A stretch of DNA of 64,000 nt, taken from the NCBI GenBank assembly GCA_028015205.1, contig CM051516.1, positions 53,262,230 to 53,326,229 of the forward strand, given 5' to 3'. This DNA is from Mytilisepta virgata (taxonomy: Eukaryota; Mollusca; Bivalvia; Mytilida; Mytilidae). Below are positions 1-9,475 of the stretch, piece after piece (the stretch's first letter is position 1; every line of letters starts with the position of its first letter). Made by a program: the position numbers and the translations under genes. The notes beneath the pieces are model-generated. The model was given only the letters and a program-made list of their open reading frames with translations. It was not told the DNA's origin and searched no databases.

Positions 1-1222
1 TATACACCAAAGAGAGCAAACACATTTTACTATATTGCATTGTACTTTTTTTGTATCATCAAGAAATTTTTTTTACATTGATTTATCTGGATTAAATGAT
101 TTTCACTTTGCTAATTTTTATTATCATAGTTCCCTTTTAGATAAGTTATCACTCAAAATCGTATATACCCGAGCGTCCTAAGCCAGCGCATTTACAAATC
201 GTTCTGATTCCAATTATTTATAATCCCTGTTGTCAAAATATAGTGAGCAAAAATATACTGTAGCATTATAGTGTTGATAAGTATTCACGTTTCTTAGTCA
301 TTCAGTCAGTATTCATTTCGTTAAAAAAGAAATTTTCTGTCAGAACCTGGCACTTGGTTTTGAAATAGTCAGGTTTGCTCAAATGCTACATTTTCGTTAT
401 CTGAAGTAAGTAGCAAGGAACATTTCCGTTCTTAGGAGATTGGAGTATTAATAAAATTTTGTCATTTGGTTACTGGACATGTAGATAATTGTGCCTATTG
501 TAAATTTATTCAAGGGGGTTGTATCTTAATTTATAACAAGAGGTATTTAGTTTACAAAATTAAAATTAAAAAGTGTACAGTCAAAATTGTTGATTTTCCC
601 AAGCTTTCGTAAAATTCCGCACGGAATAATCGACCGGATTTGTATTGTACAAATGTAAGTTATCTACGTTTACATCACTAACACTCTGTGTACCACTTGG
701 AGAGCCCATCGATCTATGATTACTTTTTCGCGAGTGGCAAAACCGTATAAAGTATATAAGAGATAATTGTATGAAAAAATAATTCAGTCATACATTATAT
801 TAATTATGATAAAAAAGGTCATTAATTTTTTTTATAGTCTTTATGAAGTCATTCATTATACAGAGCGAACAAGTTAAGTTCGGATGGATGAAATATTGTT
901 TAACTATTATATTCATATCAGAACAAGAACATGTTGATGTGACATGAATATGAATAAATTGGAGGTGACAGGTGTTTACAGAATGATATTTTATGAGAAA
1001 AAGTTTAGTATTTGAACTTCCCTGATATAGAGTTCCTCTTAAACCGCGACTTCCCTGTAGTGATTACATTTATCTCGAAGTATAAATTTCCAACTGAAAT
1101 TCCCAGATAATACTGCATAGAGAGGAAGTGCAGGAGAGTTACAGTTGTTCAAAGAGATTTTAAGACGAACCTTATCCGAATCTTCTAAATAGTCAATAAG
1201 GAATATTGTCCCAAGGAAGAAT
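1..1222. other. AT-rich upstream region of receptor A, no gene seen
   Basis: No convincing open frame on either strand. It precedes the single-exon receptor and should hold its promoter and 5' UTR, but I cannot point to a clear core promoter. A short stretch near 880-955 resembles a dispersed repeat found again near 49.6 kb (separate entry). Confidence 0.6.
880..955 (+). repeat. Truncated copy of the SINE-like repeat at 49.59 kb
   Basis: The words GGATGGATGAA, ATTGTTTAAC, GAACATGTTGATG and ATGAATATGA occur here in the same order and spacing as near 49595-49680 (GGGTGGATGAA, ATTGTTTAACG, GGACATGTTGATA, ATGAATATGA). The match is partial and decayed, so I treat it as a remnant of the same dispersed family. 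It could carry regulatory sequence for the receptor 270 bp downstream, but nothing shows that. Confidence 0.5.
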
Positions 1223-2326
1223 ATGGAAAACAATACCGCTAAATGGAATCAACACTATATTAGCATTTTAATGCCAAATATTGTATTAAGCAGTATATTT
1301 TTCGTCGTTGGATTAATTGGTAATATCATGGTTTTACTGGTATATAAGTTTACTATGAAATGCCGGCTTGAAGAAAGATATTTTATTCCAATTCTTGCGA
1401 TGTGTGACTTAATAACGTGCCTGGTTGGAACAATCTATCATCTGATGGACTACTTTTATTTTGTGATGTATCCATCCAGAAGTGTTTGTGTAACTCTGGT
1501 TTTTATTACCTTTTTTATGTCTGCCTCGTCCGGGGAAATTTTGTTGGTTATAGGAGTTCAGAGATATCTTAAAATATGTAGACCGTTTGGGAAGCAAATG
1601 ACATTGTATTGGAGACGATTTGCAGTTGTTTTAGTATTTATTGCTGTGTTAAGCTTTACTCTTCCAACTATTTTAGCAACCGGACTAGATAAAATTGAAT
1701 GGACTTTCCAAGGCAACAATGTTACAGGGTGCACATGTTCAGTTAATGTTAATAACAATTCTGGATTCAGAAACTCAGTATACAGTGCCCTTCTCGTAAC
1801 AATTACTATTCTAAATTTGATCGCCACTGTTACGCTATATATTCCTATCGGACGTACCATCTATAATAGATTTCCTCGACAAAACCATGAAAATATAAAG
1901 TACCAATTAAATTCTACAAGTCCAAACCAGACAACATTTGACGAAATAATAACACATGATAACGTTGCCAACAAGAAATGCCAGACGCAGAAGGGAGATG
2001 GACACTCAGATTCCCAAGATTTTGGGAAGAAATCAACCGATCACTTTCAAAGAGACGAGAGACGCAAAGTGAATTTTAATTTACTATTTCTGGCCATTGT
2101 ATGTTTTTATCTAATATCATATTTACCGACCACAATCATGTTGGTGGTCTCCTCTACCCAAGAAATGTTTTGGTTCAAACTTTCCGATGCTCAGTTGAAT
2201 ATTTTGATTGGGATTAACAGGTTTTATATAATAAACCATATCGTTAATCCATTGATATATGGATATTATGATTTTCAATTTAGAGAATCTGTCAAACTTT
2301 TATTACGATGTAATAATTGGTCCTAG
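1223..2326 (+). CDS. Receptor A: class A (rhodopsin-like) GPCR, peptide-receptor type, single exon
   Basis: Intact 367-residue seven-transmembrane receptor, expected at the plasma membrane and coupled to G proteins. Landmarks: a possible N-glycosylation site at N3; TM1 about 17-41 with GLIGN (N34); TM2 with CDL (D62); C89 at the start of TM3, exactly 25 residues before R114, with C170 or C172 in extracellular loop 2 as disulfide partner; QRY instead of the usual DRY at 113-115; a long polar third intracellular loop of about 70 residues (211-281); TM6 with SYLP; TM7 with NPLIY (342-346), followed by an amphipathic helix 8. The length is normal for the family and one ATG opens the frame. The uninterrupted frame indicates an intronless gene, common in expanded invertebrate receptor families. 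The long loop 3 and Y-L-P in TM6 suggest an orphan neuropeptide-type receptor. It is not closely related to the receptors at 34-60 kb. The ligand cannot be told. Confidence 0.93.
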   Translation: MENNTAKWNQHYISILMPNIVLSSIFFVVGLIGNIMVLLVYKFTMKCRLEERYFIPILAMCDLITCLVGTIYHLMDYFYFVMYPSRSVCVTLVFITFFMSASSGEILLVIGVQRYLKICRPFGKQMTLYWRRFAVVLVFIAVLSFTLPTILATGLDKIEWTFQGNNVTGCTCSVNVNNNSGFRNSVYSALLVTITILNLIATVTLYIPIGRTIYNRFPRQNHENIKYQLNSTSPNQTTFDEIITHDNVANKKCQTQKGDGHSDSQDFGKKSTDHFQRDERRKVNFNLLFLAIVCFYLISYLPTTIMLVVSSTQEMFWFKLSDAQLNILIGINRFYIINHIVNPLIYGYYDFQFRESVKLLLRCNNWS

Positions 2327-2382
2327 TTTCATGTATTTTTGGTATATGTAAGTGAAGTTAATCTGATTTACAAAAAAATAAT

Positions 2383-2460
2383 ACATGGCAAAATCTGTAT
2401 CATATGCCGTTTCATCCCGAGTGTTGATACAACGGGCATGTAATACGGATTTTGTCATGA
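2383..2460. repeat. Imperfect hairpin of about 28-bp arms; shares sequence with 58.8 kb
   Basis: The arm beginning TACATGGCAAAATCTGTATC is repeated in inverted, slightly diverged form ending at 2460. Read as protein, the left arm gives NTWQNLYHMP, close to NTWQSLYHMP encoded on the minus strand near 58.80 kb. It therefore looks like a piece of a dispersed repeat that may have had a coding stretch. It lies 60 bp past the stop codon of receptor A, perhaps in its 3' UTR. Confidence 0.55.
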
Positions 2461-2691
2461 ACACTCACAATGTTCTTGAAATTGCGTACAAATATGACAT
2501 GTATAAAAAAAATTCATGTTTAGCTCCACCAATAAATGGTATATTTTTAGCTTTTTAATTAATCTTCCGTATCACGGTCATCATGCATATGTATCGCATA
2601 CATTGTATCAAAACCCTCTATTAAATGCCTACCTTTATAGTACCCCTGATTCGGAATTCTTCAGTTTACGTTGCAGAACTTCTCAGATGCA

Positions 2692-3256
2692 TAGCTATAT
2701 GGCAAGCCGTTTTACTATTTATTCTAACTTCAAGATATCTAATAAAGTTTAAAAGATATCTCATATAGTTTATAAGATATCTTATATAGTTTATAAGATA
2801 TCTTATATAGTTTATAAGATATCTCATATAATTTTCTTTATAAGATATCTTATATATTATATAAGATATCTTATAAACTATATGAGATATCTTATAAACT
2901 ATATAAGATATCTTATAAATTATATGAGATATCTTATAAAGTATATAAGATATCTTATATAAAAAATATTTATAAGATATCTTATAAACTTTATAAGATA
3001 TCTTATATACTTTATGAGATATCTTATATACTTTATAAGATATCTTATAAACTTTAGAAGATATCTTATAAAGTATATAAGATATCTTATAAAGTTTATA
3101 AGATATCTTATAAAAACTAGATTATATAAGATATCTTATATATTATATGAGATATCTTATATATTATATGAGATATCTTATATATTATATGAGATATCTT
3201 ATATATTATATATCTTGAAGTAAGAATAAATAGTAAAACGGCTTGCCATATAGCTA
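2692..3256. mobile_element. Foldback element with near-perfect 46-bp terminal inverted repeats
   Basis: The left end starts TAGCTATATGGCAAGCCGTT and continues through TTTTACTATTTATTCT; the right end is its reverse complement with about one mismatch over 46 bp. The whole interior is an array of short palindromes (next entry), so the unit could fold into one giant hairpin. It has no coding capacity. I could not define a target-site duplication with confidence. It looks like a non-autonomous foldback or MITE-type transposon whose core has expanded. Confidence 0.75.
2735..3213. repeat. Palindromic satellite: TAAGATATCTTA units about every 22-24 bp
   Basis: Roughly twenty copies of a self-complementary core (A-A-GATATC-T-T, with GAGATATCTTA variants) are separated by AT-rich spacers such as TATAGTT, TATAAAC or TATATTA. 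The unit is palindromic, so the array reads the same on both strands. Open frames through it encode only ILY/RYL-type repeats and are not genes. Confidence 0.9.
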
Positions 3257-3903
3257 GAAAGAAAAATTGTCTCTGCTTTCTTGAACAAACTATAAATTTT
3301 GGCTTTCACCTTACAGTCCCATTCAGAATTTAATGTTTACAATATTTTCTTTGTACAAAAAAAATATGTACTTTCCCTTAAGAAGGATATCTAATTACTT
3401 AAATCCAAAGTCACACTTGTACTGGAGCTGATGGGAAAAAACTTGATAAAATATTAACCAATTATCTCCCCTGGACAAGTAATTGTAATTAAAAGGAAAG
3501 TGACTTTATTTTCCCACATTCCTTGCGTACGATAAACCTTCACGAGGTAAGCTCGTCAACAAATCTCTGGAAAGCCAAAAAATAAACAGCAACCATTATG
3601 AGAAGTAGGTGTATTTGTTATAAATGTTTGATTCTGTTTAAATTATATGGTAATAAAGTTGATTTGTTACATGCTAATTCATATTTGTTATAATGGGAAG
3701 GTAAAGTACTTAAGTTGCCATTGTCCGACGAAGATCCACAAAGCCATTCTAAATGTGACAAACCGATTTTCATTTTTTTACATCAAATAACCGAAATAAG
3801 TTACCCTTTATCCATTTGTAACAAACCGAAAAGCAGCCAAAGAAGACAGATTAAACATTGCACAACTATCACATTCAGAGCAGAATGTAAACAAAATTCA
3901 GCT
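3257..3903. other. Intergenic, no gene seen
   Basis: AT-rich sequence without a supported open frame. The flank of the minisatellite begins at its right end. A 72-codon frame at 3715-3933 runs into the minisatellite and has no recognisable features. Confidence 0.6.
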
Positions 3904-4310
3904 TGTGTTAATTTGTCACAGTCCTGTCAATAGGGAAGATATTTCGGTATGTGTTAATTTTTCACAGTTCTGCCAATAGGGAAGATATTTCGGCATGAGT
4001 TAATTTGTCACAGTCCTGTCAATAGGGAAGATATTTCGCCATGTGTAACTTTGTTACAGTCCTGCCAATAGGAAGATATTTCGCCATGTGTAACTTTGTT
4101 ACAGTCCTGCCAATAGGGAAGATATTTCGGCATGTGTAACTTTGTTACAGTCCTGCCAATAGGGAAGATATTTCGGCATGTGTAACTTTGTTACAGTCCT
4201 GCCAATAGGGAAGATATTTCGGCATGTGTAACTTTGTTACAGTCCTGCCAATAGGGAAGATATTTCGGCATGTGTAACTTTGTTACAGTCCTGCCAATAG
4301 GGAAGATATT
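3904..4310. repeat. 46-bp minisatellite, about nine tandem copies
   Basis: The unit starts TGTGTAACTTTGTTACAGTC and continues through CTGCCAATAGGGAAGATATTTCGGCA. The first copies (near 3904, 3950 and 3996) differ at several sites, while the last five are nearly identical, which suggests recent expansion from the right side. The array is head to tail without spacers. Confidence 0.93.
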
Positions 4311-5213
4311 CATGTTGAAAAGCCTTTTTTACGAACAGTTCATAAGTTTTATGTTCATAGTTTAATCTTTATGGAATGGCGATAAAATCGTTTGTAAATA
4401 GTCTGAGTAACTTATGATTTTGTGATCCTTCTCGAAGAAAAACAAAGCCGCCTTACTGTAATATGTAAACCACATACACCAAAAAAACATTACAATCCAG
4501 AAAAGGGGAAATAGCAATGGGAAAGAAAAGTTGTCTCTTCTTTCAGATTATTTTAAAGGTTCATTATTAAATAGAAATATATGTATTGAGGTACGAAAGT
4601 TAGAGTTCAATTATTTCAAGGTTAAATCTCATTAGTGTAATTAGAAAAGTTAGGATTGTTAATAGCGAGAAAGTCATCGGAGTATAACCGTTAAAAAGAG
4701 ACCAAACATTTACATAACTAAATGGACTAAGATATTTATTATAGTCTTTACTTTTGAGTATTTGTTATTATGGTTTCTATTTTCAAATCCCTTTTGTTAT
4801 CTGTATTTACAGGTATTTGTTTATTATCCGTATTTGTAGGTATTGGTCGATTATAATTATTTCATTATTGACACTTTGATCTTGTGTTTTTGTTACAAAA
4901 GTAGTTTTTCGAATGTGTGAATTTAAATTTATTAGTGTTGTAAAAAGATGATTGAAGGGTTTTAAATTCAATTCAATTTAAATATTTTATTATAGTCTCA
5001 CATCTTATATTACATACATGTATACAATACAGAGACAAACATACTTCTATACAATTAAACATTGCACAATTAAAAGTATTCACCATTATTTTTTTGTAAG
5101 AACCACTCTTGATAGAGTTGTGAGAGACTTTTCTTTAAAATAACATAATATATACATAAAACATTTAAGACCTTAGAAGAGAATAGTCTTAAAAGCAATA
5201 CTTTTCCCTTTGT
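4311..5213. other. Intergenic, possible LINE 3' tail near 4960-5060
   Basis: No gene seen. The stretch ATATTTTATTATAGTCTCAC followed by an ACA-rich region near 4980-5050 resembles the reversed 3' tails found next to LINE fragments at 23.6, 30.8 and 37.05 kb in this window, but no reverse transcriptase sequence follows. Weak evidence. Confidence 0.4.
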
Positions 5214-5367
5214 ATCATGATGAGATGCAAATTCCTTTGAAGTCGGTGGTCCTTTTAATCCTGATATCCTTACAGGAGGCGGAGCTTAAGTGTACTACAA
5301 CTTCTCATTTACATATGTTGTAGTACAGAGCAAACATACTACAAGTATTAGTTGTAGGACGTATTTA

Positions 5368-5457
5368 CATACTACAACGGGCTGTTATTCAGAACAGTTT
5401 CGAGTCGGCCAATGGCCGACGAGAATTCTGTTCTGAATGACAGCCCGTTGTAGTATG
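5368..5457. repeat. 90-bp near-perfect palindrome inside the left end of the recombinase element
   Basis: CATACTACAACGGGCTGT at 5368 is mirrored by ACAGCCCGTTGTAGTATG ending at 5457, and the centre GTCGGCCAATGGCCGAC is itself almost self-complementary. It could form a long cruciform. It lies about 170 bp before the recombinase start codon, so it may be part of the element's terminus or promoter. A short echo of the arm (CCTACAACGGGCTTG) follows at about 5465. Confidence 0.85.
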
Positions 5458-5628
5458 TAAATCGTCCTACAACGGGCTTGTATCTTGATTGGTGTATGAT
5501 GATCAGGGGCGTCAACCTTTTTTCTTCTTTTCCGCGAAAGGGGTGTTAACCTTAATATCGTTTCCACGAAATCGGTCTGCATGCTTTTTGGTTTCGCGGG
5601 AATCTTCACAGTGCAGACAGTTTTCGTC

Positions 5629-7606
5629 ATGGATAGTCGGAATTTGGCCGAAGTAGATTTTTTGTTTGTCACAAATGCAAATGAAGATATAGCACTTTCA
5701 CAAGCCTGTGAAGTGATTGAAAACGAACATTTGGCGGTCGAAAGAATGGGAGATTTGTCTTTGCTAGAAAATAATGAAGAAAACGTCACGCTTTCACAGT
5801 GTTATGATGCTTTTGAATTTGAACGTACCGGATTTCCAGAATTGGGAGAAACTTCACTTTCACAATTAATGCAAGACTACGATACAGATGACCTTGGAAC
5901 TTTTGCAATGGAAATTGACGACGTACTAAGTGATCACGTTCATGAAGACTTCAAAACGGAATTACCACAAATTAACCGTGAAACTTTCAGATTTGCCGAT
6001 CCAGTGACAGATCAGTATATTAAAGAATTAATCGAGAACCAAGAGAACAAAAATACGAAGAAAAACACAGCCTGGTCGGTTCGTGTGTTTGAAAAGTGGA
6101 GACTTTATCGAAATACTGGAGTTAATGCAGATAACCCGGTTCCGGAGTTAAAAATTATGAATGCAGGTGAGATTAACTTTTTTCTTGGCCGTTTTGTATT
6201 AGAGGCACGGAAACAAGACGGAAGTGAGTATCCACCCCGCTCGTTATATTACAGTATTTGGCTACCATTCAAGTGAATCACTACAACTTACGATGTTCTT
6301 TTATAATTGTAAACTGTTTGGATTAAGAGGTTACGATGAGCATCATGATCTTCAGTGTGAGCAGTTTTCGACTGGGGAGGATAAAACCGGAAAGTATGTA
6401 GAATTTTTTGGTCGGGCCAACAAGACTTACAAAGGAGGAATTGCACAGCGGGAGATAACCAGCAAGACAATACGACATTATTGTGAACCAGGTATGTTAC
6501 GCACTGTAATGTTTCTGCCAAAAATTTACTTTTTTATTTTTGATCTCCCGTGTTTCTTAAAAGAATTACATCCATAAAAGTATGTTCCATCTGCGAGACA
6601 TATGAAAAGCACACGTTTTTTTTTAAAGTCAATATTAAACCATGCATGAGAAAACTTGGAAAATATGTTGATTTCCCGCTAATTTGGAACATTATGTATG
6701 TTATCGAGGAATCGGTAGTGCCGACAACAAATATATCGTAAACTGAAATTCAAAAACTTGAATTTAAAATGGCTAGCATTATTTCAAAATGTGTACATAG
6801 AGTGCAAATAAAGAAATGTAAACCGTACTTCATTTTTAAAAAAATAAATAAGTCATTTAATTAAGTATTTTGACTGTTGTCTATTATATGAAAGTTTGAA
6901 AATGTATAAAAATTAATATTTACCAATAGAGTCGTAATTGAAATATTTCTTCAAAAAAACCATGAAATGACTGATCAAATATACTTTTTTAATTTTGTTT
7001 TCAGGAGACCGTTGTATAGCGGATTATTATTCCAAGTACTTAGATGCACTAAAACGTTCTGGTAATTTCTACCGTCGTCCCCTTGGTAGCGTACCGTCAA
7101 AATATGGAAACCAAGCAGTTGGAGTAAATAAATTAAAAACAATGATGAAAGATATTGCCTCACGCGCTGACCTACAAGGGAACTTCACAAACCATTCGGG
7201 GAAACGCACGTGCGCAACACAATTGTACATGTCGGGCATAGACAAACAGGAAATAATGGCCCGGACGGGTCATCGTTCTGAAAAATCCGTCCGAAAATAT
7301 AAACAGTCGTGCAGTGAAATATCGAAGAAAGTTTCAGCTGTTCTGAACCCCCCGTCTTTGAAAAGAAAAGTCGACAGCGCAATATCTGACGAACCAGTCG
7401 CGATGGAATACGAACATACATGTAAAAAGAGCTTCCTTTTGCCGTTATTCGAGAATGAATCTAAGGAAGATGTAAAACCGTCCATGGGGAAGCTGGCGGA
7501 CAAGCCGCACATTTTTCCTGCTGCCTCGAATGACTCTAAACAGCCATTGAGAGACATCACAAATGGAGCGACCTTCCAGAATTGTCAGATTTCATTCCGA
7601 TTTTGA
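5629..7606 (+). pseudogene. Crypton/DUF3504-type tyrosine recombinase, two exons, internally deleted and frameshifted
   Basis: Tyrosine recombinases cut and rejoin DNA through a catalytic tyrosine. From ATG at 5629 an acidic N-terminal region leads into a core-binding stretch (AWSVRVFEKWRLYRNTG...) and stops at 6276. In the +1 frame the catalytic part resumes with FFYNCKLFGLRGYDEH (active-site Arg region) at about 6300 and reaches HYCEPG at 6491. A clean intron follows, GT at 6492 to AG at 7004; splicing joins g|ga to give CEPGDRCIAD. The last exon carries NHSGKRTCATQLYMSGID, ARTGHRS and RKYK, the HxxR-H-Y catalytic signature, then a basic tail. About 100 residues usual between the core-binding and catalytic parts are missing at about 6250-6280, together with a frame change, so the gene is dead unless read otherwise. 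A domesticated host gene is less likely because a second truncated copy lies at 9.0-9.5 kb. Start chosen as the first ATG in frame with the copy. Confidence 0.8.
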
Positions 7607-7894
7607 CCGATTCTATTGAGAAAAAGATATTTTGTTAGGATATATAATTTCCGTTCAGTTCATTTTTTTCGAAAAAAAAAAGATTTCAAAGCAATATGCT
7701 TTCGAGAAAGAATTTTTTTTTTGACAGAAGAATGTAATTTGGAATATGTTTCATTTTGACAACCTATTTTGTGAAAATATTTTTATTTGCGATTTTCAGT
7801 AATTGATATACATTAGGGGAAGACGATTTCGTTAAGCAATGTTCGCGAATTGTATGAATATACAAATGTTTGACAAGTGGTTAATAAAATAAAC

Positions 7895-7931
<37 letters not shown>

Positions 7932-8304
7932 ATTGTTTATTCAGTTCGTTGCTTGTGTAGAGGTTTTCACTTTTAGGCCTAAGCACACATGTTTTTATTT
8001 GGCCTTACTGTTTGTTATGAAAAGGTAGTTTTTGTTCGGCAATGCAATTGTGATTCGTAAGGTTTTGTTCCATATCCATTCTATAGATATTAGTTTTAAA
8101 CGACCTCAATGCCATGGAGAGCGTAACATATTCAAATATATTCACCGAGGGTGTTTCAATTTGTTCGGTTGGAAGTTTGCGAGGTTTTTTTTTCATTTTC
8201 AACAATGTCATGAAGATTGAAGTTTTTTTCAATTTTTTTTATTAAGATTGAAGATTTTTTTTTTAATTTATAGAATGCCATACAGATAAAAAGTTCAGTC
8301 CACA
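7607..8304. other. 3' region of the recombinase gene with polyA signal and (TA)n
   Basis: AATAAA occurs near 7883, about 275 bp past the stop codon, followed by a (TA)n microsatellite at about 7896-7928. The rest is T-rich. The overlapping frames at about 8005-8232 on both strands have no recognisable content. Confidence 0.5.
7896..7928. repeat. (TA)n microsatellite
   Basis: Uninterrupted alternating TA for about 33 bp. Confidence 0.95.
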
Positions 8305-8591
8305 GAAATGTATAAACACAGGGTAAACTTTAAGTTTCTAGGTCACTGTAACTGTGCTGGTTATCAGGATTTAATGGAAGTTGTAGTACGTTTCCTCTGT
8401 ACTACAACATCCGTAAATGAGAAGTTGTAGTACACTTAAGCTCCGCCTCCTGTAAGGGTATCAGGATTTAAAGAACAACCGACTTCAAAGGAATTCGCAT
8501 CACATCATGATACAACTTCCATTAAATCCTGATAACCAGCACAGTTACCGTGACCTAGAAACCTAAATTTTATCCAGTGTTTATAAATTTC
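8305..8591. repeat. Palindromic unit of about 80-bp arms enclosing the right inverted repeat
   Basis: The left arm contains GTTTCTAGGTCACTGTAACT, GTGCTGGTTATCAGGATTTA and ATGGAAGTTGTA (about 8305-8388). The right arm (about 8508-8591) is its reverse complement with few changes, including TACAACTTCCATTAAATCCT and GTTACCGTGACCTAGAAACC. Between the arms sits the segment complementary to 5214-5345. The right end of the recombinase element is therefore a hairpin with another terminus nested in its loop. Confidence 0.85.
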
Positions 8592-9029
8592 TTGCATTGA
8601 AAGTTTAATTTCATGGCATTACTAAAAATGAAAAAAAATATAAATCAGGAATAAAACCTGCATTGCCGAAAAAAAAGATCTTTTCGTAAAAAAAGAAGAA
8701 AAAAAAAAACGACAAAGAGACACCTCTCCCTAAATAACAAGATGAATTAACAATGACATATTATGTATTTTGTATCATTTACTGAAAATCACAAATCAAA
8801 TATTTTTTTAGAAAATAGCAATCTAGTCATAAATTTAACTCAACAACCGGGTTATGTGACTAGACTCCAGTACTGCGATAAAGTTTCCGCTTCTCAAACA
8901 GAAAAGGCTGTATTTTTCTGTGTATTTTTGTTCTCCAGATCTCTCTATCAATTCGTTAATATGTATACGGGTCGGTCACAGGATCTGAAAATCTAAACCT
9001 TTCATGATTATTTCCGGTAATTCCGTCTT
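8592..9029. other. Intergenic, no gene seen
   Basis: A-rich homopolymer runs near 8640-8710 and a 77-codon frame (8763-8996) without recognisable features. Confidence 0.5.
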
Positions 9030-9475
9030 AATGTTTTACTTGTGTCGCCAGTTTCCATTGTGAAAGTTCCGAATTCAACAGTATCATAATCTCGCATTAA
9101 TTCGGAAAGCGAGGTTTACTCCAAATCTGGGAATCCGGTACCCCTTAAAGCACTATAACACGGTGAACATGGTGAAAGCGTAACGTTCTCCTGATCATTA
9201 TTCTCTTGCATCGACAAATCACCCATTCTTTCCATAGCCAAATGATCGTTTCCAATAGCTTCGCAGGCTTGTGAAAGCGCTATATCTCCATGTTTATAGT
9301 GACCGGCCATTACGAAAACTCACCGCTATAAAGATTCCCGCGAAATCAGAAAGCATGCAAACCAAATTCATTAACACCCCTTTCGTGGAAAGGGGAAAAA
9401 AGGTTTACGCCTCTGATCTAATCGACCAATCAAGATACAAGCCCATTGTAGGACGATTTACACAATGACAACCTG
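9030..9475 (-). pseudogene. Second, truncated copy of the Crypton-like recombinase N-terminus
   Basis: Minus-strand reading gives DIALSQACEAIGNDHLAMER and GDLSMQENNDQENVTLS, matching the N-terminal acidic region of the gene at 5629. The similarity starts in the non-coding leader (TGTAAATCGTCCTACAA, as at 5455) and runs to the part equivalent to GTFAMEIDD. The start codon region, splice sites and catalytic domain are absent, and the frame is interrupted. The 5' side abuts a LINE fragment at about 9475, suggesting that the LINE inserted there or that a rearrangement joined them. Confidence 0.85.

Larger units (their letters stand above)
5214..8512 (+). mobile_element. Crypton-like recombinase element bounded by inverted repeats of about 130 bp
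   Basis: The left flank (about 5214-5345) and right flank (about 8385-8512) are reverse complements. Shared words in order include ATTCCTTTGAAGTCGG, CTTACAGGAGGCGGAGCTTA, GTGTACTACAACTTCTCATT and GTTGTAGTACAGAG. Between them lies the decayed tyrosine-recombinase gene (5629-7606) with an AATAAA near 7883. Cryptons are tyrosine-recombinase DNA transposons that normally lack terminal inverted repeats, so this bracketed arrangement is unusual. The inverted repeats may belong to a foldback element that captured or flanked the gene. No target duplication was identified. Confidence 0.6.

Noticed and set aside
3014..3223. 69-codon frame in the GATATC array
   Set aside because: It reads the tandem palindrome and has only I, L, Y, R and S-type repeats.
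3904..4310. Regular repeats resembling a CRISPR array
   Set aside because: Units are head to tail without unique spacers, and the window is clearly from an animal genome.
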